In this document: positions 10,389-20,178 of the stretch, one piece after another
Layout: every line of letters begins with the position of its first letter
Numbering within the stretch: the first letter of the stretch is position 1
Assembly (NCBI GenBank): GCA_027922465.2
Contig: BQMF02000122.1
Location: 310,001 to 374,000 of the forward strand
DNA length: 64,000 nt
Reading direction: 5' to 3'
Origin: Turritopsis dohrnii
Taxonomy: Eukaryota > Cnidaria > Hydrozoa > Anthoathecata > Oceaniidae
Translations under genes and position numbers: made by a program
The notes under the pieces: generated by a model
The model's input: only the letters and a program-made list of their open reading frames with translations
Told to the model about the DNA's origin: nothing
The model's database searches: none

Positions 10389-11118
10389 AAGTCACTTGGT
10401 TGCTTTCACTGCTAACTCTGCTCTACCGTTTGAAGAAGGAGGATACGCTGTGCCGGATACCCCATCTTCTGAAGAAATCTTTGGTTCCATCAGCACTGAA
10501 TTCCGGGCCGCCATCGCTAGAAATTTCAACAGGAACACCAAATGTAGCAAATAGTTTCCGGAGAGTGCTGCATAAACCGGTGGAGCCAGAGTTGATGGAG
10601 CCTTGATGAATCTTTGTTTGTTCAGTCCAACCCGACAGTCGATCCGCAACAACGAGGTAATACCAATTCTTGAAGAAGAAGTAGTCGGCACAAACAGCCT
10701 CAAAGGGAGTTGTAGGAATCTGGGGCTCGTAAGGTGGTAAACGAGGTTGAGATGGGGCAATCCTGTTGCAGTGTGTACAAGCATCTCTTGTACGTTGGAT
10801 ACAGTGGGTAATTCCAGGCCAATACACTGATCGTCTAGCTCGTCCATTCATAGCCGAGACACCCTGATGAGCAGCGTGCAAAGATTCCAAGACTTCTCTC
10901 TGCAGACATTGAGGTACAACGATACGGTGTTTCATCATGACGACACCATCAATGATGTGGAGATGTTGGCGCTGGTCCCAAAATTGGTTGAGACGATCAG
11001 GCATGGCTGATTTGTCATCTGGTATCCCAAACTCGATCGATTGCTTCACCAGATCCCATGTGATTCTTTTAATTTCCTCCGAACCGTTAGCAGCAATGAG
11101 GGTGAGATCGGTTTCCAT
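10389..11118 (-). pseudogene. Ty3/gypsy integrase, zinc-binding and catalytic core
   Basis: The 231-codon frame starts after the RNase H junction and contains the H2C2 zinc module ('LHAAHQGVS', then 'CTHC'). The catalytic core has Asp in 'VCADYFF' and Asp in 'SSDGGPEF'. The glutamate helix 'NGRAELAVKA' lies in a different frame (10392-10450) after a frameshift near 10440, and a TGA at 10389 follows it. The enzyme would join cDNA to the host chromosome, but this copy cannot be read through as one protein. Confidence 0.78.
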
Positions 11119-12587
11119 GTCATCGTCATCGTCATCGGTGAGTCGTATGCAGCATAACGCAGATGATGCCTCGAGATAGTGTGGGCAGGATGACGTGAAG
11201 TTGCATCAGAGAAATGGTTGTCTCTACCAGGGCGGTGTTCGATGTCGAATCTCCAGAGCAAAGTGCGTTGTTTTAGACGAAACAAGCGAGGGTTCGATAT
11301 TTCGTCTAAGGTTCGATCTCCAAACAATTTAACAAGGGGCTTGTGATCCGTAATGACAAGCAGATTATCACAGCCTTGTGTGAAATAGCGTGTCTGTTCT
11401 AATGCCCAGGCAATTGCTAACGCCTCGCCTTCCACCGGTGCATAACGTGATTCTGCAGGTTTAAGAAATCTGGAACTGGCAAGTGTGATCTTCCAGCCTC
11501 TATCACAGCACCCAGGTGACATGCGGTTACAGCCACAATGTTTCTGCGAGAGGAAGAAACCTATACCGGTTTTCGACCAGTCTGGGCGCAAACAAGTGCG
11601 TCTATTGGGGTCGAAGATCTCAACACCGCTCTTGATGGCATTGATCACCTCCGCCTTGGACTTCTGAGAAGCTTCATCGTGGTGCTCGGTCCACAAGAAT
11701 TTGGTTTTCGGGCTGAGTAATTTCTTGAAAGGAGCCATGATCTTGGAGAGCTGATCATAATGGGATACTTGATGAACTAGACCAAACCAAGATCTGACAT
11801 CTGTGAGTTTTGCTGGTGTAGGGAATTCTTTAATTGCAGAAAGAAATTTGCGGAGAGGTTTGATTTCGGTGTCCGTAATCGTGAATCCTGCAAAGTCAAC
11901 TGTCTTCTTGGAAAACTGGAATTTTTTGTTGTTAAGGATGACACCGTTATTACCAAGTAGCTCCAGAAAATCCAGCATTCTCCACCAATGCTCCTTGATA
12001 TCCCTGTCCCACAGTAGTGTATCATCAACACATTTAGTCTTACGTTCAACATCTGTGATGATCTCATCGAAGCGTCGGGCATAACCATCGCCACTGGCGA
12101 GGAAGCCTTGAGGTGCCATTCGATACCTGTACCTACCCCATGGCGTGATGAAAGTGGTGAAGTGACGGTCTTCTGGTCTGATAGGTACAGAGTGAAAGCC
12201 GTTCCACGCGGGGTAGTCGGCATGGGGTGCCATCTGCTTTCCGTGCAAGTACCATACGGTGACACCATGCAGAGGGCTCTCCAATCGGCACCTTCTCCAA
12301 CACTCCCAAGTGAACGTCGTTTTCAAGCTGTTCTTTAACAGAATCTTGCCAGTGGAGTGGTACTGCAATTGGCGTGTGGACCCGCTGATAGCATTAGGGT
12401 CAACATGAAGAGATATGACGGGACCAGTCATTCCTGGTAGAGGTTGGTGTGGGCATTGATTGAACCTTGACGGCGAAAACCTTTCCATAATCCATTCTTT
12501 CATTCTACTGCTGTTCTCTGGTGAACACGCGAAAGGCAATGTATGTGGACGTGAGGGTGGTTTTGTTCGTTCTGGGCAACCACATGG
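11046..12587 (-). pseudogene. Ty3/gypsy reverse transcriptase-RNase H
   Basis: Reads 'CGCPERT', 'LPFACSPENS', 'WNGFHSVPIR', 'MAPQGFLASGDGY', and 'CVDDTLLW' as the RT catalytic box. The connection domain and an RNase H with 'RPDWSKTGIGFFL', 'PVEGEALAIAW' and 'VITDHKPL' follow. The RT fingers are shortened at the N-terminal side, because part of the region seen in the other copy (around 'VPYGEPVTWCHRM') is garbled here. About 11 codons at the front, upstream of 12587, come from neighbouring Harbinger sequence read antisense. The frame is lost in a short GATGAC-type repeat near 11120, before the integrase. Confidence 0.78.
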
Positions 12588-12592
12588 AGCAT

Positions 12593-12756
12593 ATTTGCTG
12601 CAAGAACAACAGCAAAACATGTTTCAACAAATGTCTGCAAACATGCAGCAACAGCAGCAAATGACTATGTTGTTCATGCAACAACAAGCACAACAACAAC
12701 AGCAACAACAGGCTTTGTTAATGGCATTAATTGAAAAACTCAATGATAAAAAGTAA
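12593..12756 (+). pseudogene. Harbinger Myb/SANT-like accessory protein, C-terminal fragment
   Basis: About 50 codons ending 'ALIEKLNDKK'. They are very rich in Gln and Met and lie tail-to-tail with the transposase. The second Harbinger copy at 38.2-39.6 kb has a similar Gln/Met-rich tail ('NQMIQQQMLTMMQMF') on a protein that still carries its SANT-like domain, which supports the assignment. Codons upstream of about 12593 belong to the Ty3/gypsy fragment read antisense, not to this gene. In Harbinger elements this partner protein helps the transposase bind the ends and enter the nucleus. Confidence 0.6.
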
Positions 12757-13025
12757 TACTTTTATGATGTATATTCTTCATAAACATAAGAATGTTTTGT
12801 AGTATATATAGACCCTGGTCAAATCTTGTAGTTCCTAATATTGTTCTTTTCTGCTTCCACTCAAGCAGTAATTTATTTCTTGAGTGATCATGAATGCCAA
12901 CCGTCCAAGGCTTTATTTTTATATTCTTTTATTTTTTTTCTTGTATATATTCTTTTATATATAGAAGTATGTAATTGATATACACTGTGGAAAAAGTTTG
13001 GTGATACAAAAGTTAGTGTCATGAT
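12757..13025. other. Spacer between the two Harbinger genes
   Basis: AT-rich, no coding sequence seen. It forms the shared 3' flank of the convergent accessory and transposase genes. Confidence 0.4.
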
Positions 13026-14102
13026 TTATGTGAAATATGATTCGATTACAGGTGGTTCACACTGAAAATAGTTCGATGTTTCTGAGTGATATAAGCAGCA
13101 ACGAGCATTATGCAATAAGGCACAAATAATGTACATTTTGCCAACAGCACTTAATCCAATTTTTAGATTCTTTTTAAAATCAAGGAATTTAAAATAATTT
13201 GTTATGTCTCCGAACACCCACTCAACTGCTACCCTTACTTTACTCATTTTACTGTTCCATAGCATCTGTTGAGGTGTTATATTAGCTCCCTTGAATCCAG
13301 ATTGTAAATGACAAGATAGTGGATAAGCTGGGTCACCGTGTATACATAAAGGATCGCCATTTGCTTGAAAACAGTATTGACGCATTTGTTGTAGTAGTCC
13401 AGAATCCGCCAGCATCCCACTGTCGTGCCGCTTTTCTTCAACAGGACCAAAAAGATTCGCTACCATACCATTAGGTGTGACTACAGACTGAAACTTCAGT
13501 GCGTGGATTCTTTTGTGACCGTTGTAAACAATGCGTTGATTTCGACCTGGTCTACTGATTGGCCGTACCGTTCCATCTACAAAGCCCCAACAGTTAGTTA
13601 GGGGGGCACCAGATTGATGGATTGTATCTGCATAACTTTCCATATTGTTTATAGACAACCAATTCTGTTGCAAATTTCGAAATAGATGATTCCAGTTTTC
13701 ATACAAAATATTCATTACATGGTTACTGATCATACTTAATTGACGTACAGGTCTGCCAAATCTTGGAATCATGTCCAAGTACCTGCAAGGATACGCAAAC
13801 CTTTTAAGAAATATACATAGTGCTTCTATCGTGTCATACACTTTTCCGTTGTAACAAGTGAACTGTTCAGGAAACTGAAAAACTTCTTGTAGACTATATA
13901 TGTCTCTGCGTAAGAAGCGAAATTCTGCTTTGCACTCATCATCACTTAAGATGTCAAGATTAAAGTGTTCATATGTCCAGTAAGGAAGGTCTGCATTTTT
14001 TGATGTGTTCATATCATATAAAAGTACAAACTCTTCGTCATTTATTATGTTATCAGCATATGCAAGTAAAAGACTTTCTCTAACTTTTCTTAACTTAGGC
14101 AT
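13026..14102 (-). CDS. PIF/Harbinger transposase (DDE nuclease), uninterrupted
   Basis: A 358-codon frame with ATG at 14102 and no stops. An N-terminal helical region (about 1-125) is followed by the DDE nuclease fold: Asp176 in 'GFVDGT', Asp257 in 'CIHGDPAYP', and Glu294 in 'VAVEWVFG'. Conserved accessory motifs are 'KRIHALKFQSV', 'EKRHDSGM' and 'ITPQQMLWN'. Length and order fit PIF/Harbinger transposases, which cut and reinsert the element at TWA sites with a SANT-like partner. The start is supported by the shorter copy at 38308, whose N-terminus aligns ('LLLAYADN' versus 'LLYAYADN'). The gene itself looks intact, but the element around it has lost one end and its partner gene. Confidence 0.85.
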   Translation of the reverse strand: MPKLRKVRESLLLAYADNIINDEEFVLLYDMNTSKNADLPYWTYEHFNLDILSDDECKAEFRFLRRDIYSLQEVFQFPEQFTCYNGKVYDTIEALCIFLKRFAYPCRYLDMIPRFGRPVRQLSMISNHVMNILYENWNHLFRNLQQNWLSINNMESYADTIHQSGAPLTNCWGFVDGTVRPISRPGRNQRIVYNGHKRIHALKFQSVVTPNGMVANLFGPVEEKRHDSGMLADSGLLQQMRQYCFQANGDPLCIHGDPAYPLSCHLQSGFKGANITPQQMLWNSKMSKVRVAVEWVFGDITNYFKFLDFKKNLKIGLSAVGKMYIICALLHNARCCLYHSETSNYFQCEPPVIESYFT

Positions 14103-14453
14103 AACTATTACTAAACGTTATCTCCTCAGATCCAAGTTTGTTTACATTTGCTGAGTTGCAGGCTTCCCGTGCAAAACATCGTAAGTAAAATAATACGGAA
14201 GACGAGGACGGCAACTTCGTTGTTCACGGACGTTGCCGTTCCCGTTCTTGTCATTCGGTCGTAAGCTCCCTAATGTAAAGAGACCCTTATCAGGTTTTTA
14301 TTTCTCACGCACTATAAACTTTCTAACAAGCATCCACCCTGTAATAAGCACCGTTCTCTAATATGTGCCCACCTCAAAAAAAAAAATAAATAAAATAAAC
14401 GCCCGACGCTTTGCCTTTTGTTTAAAGTGATTATGATGTCAATAAAATAGTTA

Positions 14454-14517
14454 GCACACAAAGATACGCTTTTGAAAGCTTGAAAATTTAAGCTTTTACT
14501 GGCGTATCTTTGTGCAC
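14454..14517. repeat. Hairpin with ~16-bp arms
   Basis: Left arm GCACACAAAGATACGC and right arm GCGTATCTTTGTGCAC pair with one mismatch. Between them 'aagctt' and its complement give a further inner stem. It may be a very short foldback element, as no flanking duplication was evident. Confidence 0.6.
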
Positions 14518-14577
14518 CCATGTATGAATGGGAATCGGCCCATGGGGGGAATCACATTCTTTTCTCGCCGCAAAGCT

Positions 14578-14611
14578 AGTTGGGATCTTTCGAATGTATT
14601 AGCTCTAGAAT
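14578..14611 (-). pseudogene. Short 18S rRNA-like fragment
   Basis: On the minus strand ATTCTAGAGCTAATACAT is an exact 18-nt match to the universally conserved 18S rRNA segment near its 5' domain. It is followed by 'TCGAAAGATCCCAACT', close to the usual continuation of that rRNA. Similarity was not recognised further on either side. This is recalled from the conserved rRNA sequence. It could be an rDNA-derived scrap or part of an rRNA-derived SINE. Confidence 0.4.
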
Positions 14612-15223
14612 ATTTTTCTAAATTTTATTGCGGGTATTTAACTTTGAGATTCTTCACCAAAGTGGCTCCTCCTACTTTTAAAGTCAAAGGCCTTGTTTGG
14701 TAGAGATAAAATAGGAGAACAGAAAAATAAGTACTATTGTTTAAAGTAAGATGGAAATTTTATTGATCGTTCCATTACAAAAAACTCAGTCGTAAAACGG
14801 TGATCTTGTGAGAGACAAGATAGATAACACAATTAAGAGTTGTGTGCGAGGACAGTTATGGGAGACGAAGAAATGGTGCATACCCGCCGTGAATGATTAA
14901 ATCGCGTTCAAGAATTGATGATAAAGGTTAGAGGATTTGATAAGAGATAAAAGGAAAATTAGCTTTCGCCTTCCCGTCCGATGGGACAGCGTGAGTGTTT
15001 TTTGAAACATAAAATCAGGTATAGAAATTAAAAGTTTAAATCTAGTGAAAAGTGATGAAATTAGTTACTAACGAACTAATGACCAGGGTGTAAAATCCCA
15101 AATAACGACAATAAAAGTTATCAAAATGAAAAATTTCTAACCATGCCCTGGCTTAACTATAAAATAGTATTGCCAGGACAGATACAAAATTAGATTAATC
15201 TAATTTAACAACAGAATCATGAC

Positions 15224-18158
15224 CTATTCACAATTCTGGCATGAAAATGAAATAGACTCTAAGTCCAGCGTGTTATATCGTCTCCCGTCGTATTTCAGGC
15301 CGGAACACTCAAGATACCATTGGTCACAATCATCGAAACATATCCACCCGCGATGATTTACCTCATAGATTTCTGCGCATGTGAAACACGTATAGGTTTC
15401 TTCTTCGTTTTCAACAACCTCGACATCTACTTCTTCTTCTTGTTGTCTTTTTCCTTCATTTTGAGCCGTTGCTGCTTCTCCTTCATTCCTTTGCTTTTTG
15501 AGGTGTTCAGTTTGTATCGATTTTCCTGGGATGACTTGTTTCGGCCTCTTCCTCTTTTTCGACTGCTCTTTGCCAATTCCCATTTGCGTTGTCAATAGCT
15601 CACACGTGGCTTCATTTAGTACATCCTTGTCAAGGTTTACTTCTTGCGGAATTCTTTTCAAGACTTCGTCTCGGGAAAGGGGGAAAATTCCACAAGCAGC
15701 AAACCCTGAAATTATGTTGCGACTTGGAATGGCCGGCATTAGTTTTTTTAACAGCGAGGGAAACACCTCCTTTGGTATGCCCCCTGTTGGATTACCACCT
15801 AACCTATGAAAACCAAAAGGGTAAACACCTCTCAGTATCCGAATATTTCTATCCTAGTAAAAAGTTAATATGGTGCAAACATTTTGTTATGAAAACTAGT
15901 GATTACAGAGTGATTACAGAATTGAGAGAGTTCCATGGTACTCTTTAAAATCTCAAGAACCACAAATCCTATGAACTTGAAATGTGGTCCAGTAATAGAC
16001 CAAAAAAATCAAATTTCGAAAATAACTTTCTAAATTTTTTGTCACTAACCCCGCATTACCCCCGTTTTGGAAATGGCATTCACAAAGAATGATGACGTCA
16101 TCATGTGACGAAATTTTTTATACACAAATGCTTAGTAAGATTTCATACACTGTATCAAATTGTTATTTCATAATTCGAAACCGTTCAGTGTTTATTCTCG
16201 TTCTACCATATGGACGTAAAAAAACAAAAATATATTTTTGAGTCAAAGGTTCTACGAAGGGTTAACACCGTCCAAGTGTGAGTCATATAATTATCGGGTT
16301 TTATTACCTTTTCAAACCATTGTGCAAAAGTATCACCATCAAACCAGCCGGAAGCTGTTGCTGCATATTCAGCATCATCTGGACCATCCACTGTCCACTC
16401 CTCATAGCAGTTTTTTTGCCTTGTAAACCACCATGGGTGGTAGGAATTGACCACTTGCGGTGGCAGAAAACATAACACTAAAAATATTACGGTTGTAAAA
16501 GTATGAAATGTTAGCAAAAAATTCTTTACTACTCTTTACTATTTCTTTTTTATCATTACCTATAACACTGTTTTGAATGCTGTTGGGTTTTCTGCACTCG
16601 CGTTCCATATCTTCTCGAAACTAGCACTTTTTCATTACCTGTGTCATCCCTCAGGTTGGTCTCATCATAGTTTATAATGTTTGTCGGTGGTATGTCCTGT
16701 ATATAGATTTAAATTACTATGAAGAAATAGTAACGTACGCTAACCGTATTGTGCTCAACTACATTCTTTAGCTAAGTTTGCCTTCACCTGCCTGTAAAGC
16801 TACGTAATTAAAGTCAATGTCAAAGAATAAGTATGCAAAATTTCAGTCAGCTGTCACAACCCAATCTTCCCCAAAGTGTTGTGGACAGATGGACAGACAA
16901 ATGGACAGACGGACAGTAATTGTCAGATTCAACTGAAATTGAGAACTTTCGAGAGAAGAAAAAATTTCGTTTTTGTAGAATCTTTCGACATTCGGCATCT
17001 GCAAAGCTGAAGTCAAACGAAAGTTTCTTCCCTTCAGTTACAATTACTAGGGTTGTAGTTGAACCTCCATGGACGATTAAACTTGAACTAAGAAAGATTA
17101 CCTTCAATTCATCAATTAAATGATCGAAGAATTCATTTATTTCCTTTTCATTTATGCAGCTTCTGGCACGTTTTACTTTGTCCGCCATTCTCAAGGTTAA
17201 ACTGTTTCTTTTTACGAAGCGCCTTATCCATGCCTCGCTGGGGATATTATCTTTAAAATTTGTTGTTTTTCCTGTAAGAAAATGAATGTATTTTTTTACT
17301 TAGCAGGAAAAAGCCGATTGAAAAAGAGAGTTGACTTTAAATTTATGATTTCTCCGTATTAACTAAAAACATTAAAAATTCTGTCATGAAATATTACTTA
17401 TTCGAACACGTACATGTTTTTCCTACAAGTATAATAAGTATAATAAGTATAACTGATTCTGTTTCGGCGACCATATACATTCTTACCAAGTTTATTGATT
17501 TATATCTGGATAAACGTTCTCAAATTTAAAACTGTTAAAGGTACATGCCAATCGGCTAGCGCATTCAACAATTTTACAACGGCAGTTTCCATTTCCACCG
17601 ACATGGTTGGGGAACGACCATTGTTTTTTGTATGCATGCCTTGAACTTTATTGTAAAATGTACCCACAGAAATATTTGGATATGCTTGTTGTGCCTAAAA
17701 CAATACACACACAGTGGATTGTCGATATAGACATGTCTATTTTATGGTGAACTGAAAATTTGCTATAAAAGTATAAGAATAGATTGTGCAACAAAAATAG
17801 AAAACATTTGATTTTGACTTAATTATAATCGGCGCTAAAACGTCCAACCCTAGCTTAACACTGGTCCTTCTTTGCATCGGCCCTAATTTGAATCATTTTT
17901 TGAATATGGTCGGTAAAGTCTCCGAAAATAACACCTAAGGCCAATGGCCAAAACATTGAGATTTTAGACCGTGGGAAGAAGGACTGGTTATTTCACTTTC
18001 GCTCCCTATGTGATTAACAACACATTCTCATGTACAAATATCAAATAACGCGAAAAATGGTATTTATAAAGTTTTGATACCTCGCGGTAAGTATAACCTT
18101 CTTCAACCAGAGATTTAGCAGCTTCCAATTCTGCCTTCGTAAATCTCGACGACACTTT
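15224..18158 (-). pseudogene. Multi-exon pogo/Tigger-type transposase gene with PHD-like tail, broken
   Basis: Six exons with GT-AG borders can be traced: about 18158-18081, 17694-17487, 17271-17102, 16696-16560, 16477-16308 and 15803-15224. They encode the psq-type HTH ('FTKAELEAAKSLVEEGYTY', then 'AYPNISVGTFYNKV'), a CENP-B-type DNA-binding part ('PSEAWIRRFVKRNS'), the first catalytic Asp in 'NYDETN', 'SVMFSATASGQFLPP', 'ASGWFDGDTFAQWFEK', and a C-terminal 'NIISGFAACGIFPL'. A Cys-rich PHD-like finger ends the protein and seems to lack its His. Breaks: stop TAA at 17502-17500, one extra A in an A7 run (16411-16417 as T on plus), no ATG at the front, and no exon for the second and third catalytic residues between 16308 and 15803. 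Splice phases match across exons 1-4. Confidence 0.75.
16850..17101. other. Intron part of the pogo-like gene with GGACAGAC repeats
   Basis: Part of the intron between the CENP-B-like exon and the 'NYDETN' exon. It contains a short tandem run built on 'ggacagac' at about 16886-16916. No coding relation to the flanking exons was seen. Confidence 0.4.
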
Positions 18159-18815
18159 TTACACAATGAATACACGAGAAATCAAATGATGATAGTACAA
18201 CCGATGATTCAACAGAAGGAATCAAAATTCGCACACAACTTATTGCAATGAACTAGCTTATTATCAATTTATAACCCAGCATCACCCTCTCTTGGGAATA
18301 GTTGCCTTCACGCTCTGTGACGCTGTGTGTCCTTTTCACAAAGTGCCGCTATTAATATGAATTAAAAATTTCCTCACGGGGTGGCGGTTTCTTATAAAAT
18401 TACCTTATTCGGATGATAACTCTTCATTGATATTTGCTAAATTTTTGTCGATTTTGAGCCTTTTGTTGCTTATAAAAGTGTTGCTTATAAAAAAGCGTGT
18501 ATCGTACGAGTAAATTTTTCCTACTTGATGGAGCCCAAGTTCGTCACACTTTTTTGCCAAAAATTACCTCTTTGAAAATACTTCATTAAAAGATTTAAAG
18601 GAAATTTTATATGCTATTTTATATGATCATTGTTCCATGTGCACATAGCCTTACCGGTGCGATATGAATCGGAAAGCACTCTTATGGGAATTATACTTGA
18701 TGGCTAATTGATGGGTAGCGTGCGAGCTGTGTTGTGATAGAAAGATTCATTTGGTAATATAGTATTATGTGCTGTGTGGTTCGATGTGGTATGTTTATTT
18801 TGTTGATACGGTTGT
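18159..18815. other. Intergenic AT-rich sequence with TTGCTTATAAAA repeat
   Basis: No coding sequence seen. At 18464-18507 the unit GTTGCTTATAAAA occurs twice in tandem, followed by an A-rich stretch and 'cgtgta'. The same arrangement recurs at 25449-25490, so this is a dispersed repeat, possibly the end of a DNA element. Confidence 0.4.
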
Positions 18816-18831
18816 TTAGCTGTTCAAAGTT

Positions 18832-20178
18832 TTGACGCTGTTCAAAGTTTTGTTGGTTGACGGTACTAGTGATTCACTTGGTGATAGCTTGCTTCGGTCA
18901 AACCCTGATATCATGTCTTGCCCTACCAATGAATTGTTTGATTCGATGAAGTCGTTGGCTGTTGTGGCTGTTGCTACTTGCGTCACCAGAACTGAACTAA
19001 TAAACATGCATCAGGAACGCAACGAACAATTTCGTATATTTGCTTCAAGAGTACAAGGCAAAGCTGAAACCTGCAACTACAAGACGGGATGCACCTGTGG
19101 TAATACTGTTGATTTTACCGACTCCATAATCAGGGACATATTGATAGCTGGTATTGAGGACTCAGATGTTCGACGTGAGATCCTCGGTGTGAATGACATT
19201 CTTGCTACCTCCATTAACGATACTATTGCTCTTGTTGAGAGAAAGGAGATGGCTCGTGATGCATTGCCACTTCCTACTGGACGTGTGTCATCATCATCCT
19301 ACCGGCGCAATAACTTGGATCGTTCTGACCCTACCCCACCTCATACACCTATTCCTTGCCCTGGATGTGGAAAGCCCTACCTTCGTTTTACTGAGGGTAA
19401 ATCTGGACGCAACAAGAAGCCTCACAAGCAATGCATCCACTGTGACCGGGCTCAACGTGCCAGTCGTCAGGAGAAGTCTGACCCGAGATTTGGTCCAAAA
19501 TCTGGTCCATCTGGTAGCAGTGTTGATATTGGTGCCATGTTCTCACAGATATCTAGTGTCGCTGCAAGTGTAACCGGTGGTAATCCCACCATTCAACAAA
19601 ATGTCATCTCTATGCCGCACAACATCTTCACCAAGGGACAGTGGCGAAAATCGAAGTTCAAGGACCATCCTAAAATAGAACTTGTACTATCTGTTTCGCC
19701 ATCAGATTATCGTCAATTGGATAAACGATGCCCTAGGGTGACCCCCAACCGGATCTCTGCGCTGGCTGACACTGGTGCCCAGTCATGTCTCTGGTCAATG
19801 AAGGAGTTCGAGTCATTTGGATTTTCAAAGGACGACCTGATCCCTGTTGACATCAACCTTATGGCAGCCAACCAATCTCCTATAACCATTGAGGGAGCTG
19901 CTCGAGTCCGCCTGGAGGGGGTTGCCTCAGACGGCACTAAATGGTCATGCGCTACAATGGTTTACATAAGCAGGCAGGCTCAGGGGTTTTACTTGTCTTT
20001 GGAAAATATGATTGATCTGGGCATAGTGTCGAATGATTTCCCTGCAATGACCTCTACAACAATTCTCCCACCAATACTGTGGTATCTGATGTTGACCCAG
20101 GAAAGAGCTGTTCTTGCCCAGTTCGCACATCTGCCCCAGAGATGCCCCAAGAGCTGCCTTTCGCATGTTTACCAGTGA
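18832..20178 (+). pseudogene. Ty3/gypsy gag C-terminus and protease
   Basis: Residues of about 60-150 resemble the end of a gag capsid region ('NEQFRIFASRVQGKAETC'). A Cys-rich stretch 'CPGCGKPY' followed by 'HKQCIHC' resembles a zinc knuckle. The protease active site is 'ALADTGAQSCLW'. The end of the frame (after about 20080) is out of register, because the RT is read in another frame overlapping 20079-20178. No good start codon context was seen, and the N-terminal part of gag is probably missing. Confidence 0.7.

Larger units (their letters stand above)
9240..12592 (-). mobile_element. Ty3/gypsy-type LTR retrotransposon, 5'-truncated and frame-broken
   Basis: Minus-strand order: reverse transcriptase, RNase H, zinc-binding integrase, DDE integrase, Pro-rich C-terminus, polypurine tract, short LTR remnant. 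The gag and protease parts are missing. The sequence matches its relative at 18.8-23.1 kb only from the start of the RT module onward, and at about 12593 it abuts a Harbinger accessory gene. No 5' LTR is visible to the right. Frameshifts occur near 11100 and 10440, with a stop at 10389, so the copy is dead. Pol-level similarity to the other copy (shared motifs such as 'WNGFHSVP', 'APVEGEALA' and 'SSDGGPEF') shows that the two belong to related families. Confidence 0.82.
12593..14270. mobile_element. PIF/Harbinger DNA transposon A, left part missing
   Basis: Tail-to-tail pair typical of Harbinger: a Gln-rich C-terminus of a Myb/SANT-like accessory protein on the plus strand, and a transposase on the minus strand. 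The left side ends at the junction with the Ty3/gypsy fragment near 12593, so the SANT domain and the left inverted repeat are gone. On the right, 'gtaagctccc' at 14261-14270 is followed by TAA. This is a plausible element end with the family's 3-bp TWA target site, but I could not verify it without a left end. Confidence 0.65.
14103..15223. other. Intergenic, with hairpin and rRNA-like fragment
   Basis: No gene supported. It holds the putative right end of Harbinger A, a short inverted repeat 'cggcaac'/'gttgccg' (14209-14238), a strong hairpin at 14454-14517 and an 18S-rRNA-like stretch at 14578-14611. The remainder is AT-rich without open frames of note. Confidence 0.4.

Noticed and set aside
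12460..12592. Front half of a 98-codon plus-strand frame before the Gln-rich stretch
   Set aside because: It is the antisense of the Ty3/gypsy RT. Only the part after about 12593 belongs to the Harbinger accessory protein.
14512..14703. 63-codon plus-strand open frame
   Set aside because: It lies over the rRNA-like fragment and hairpin, with no protein motif.
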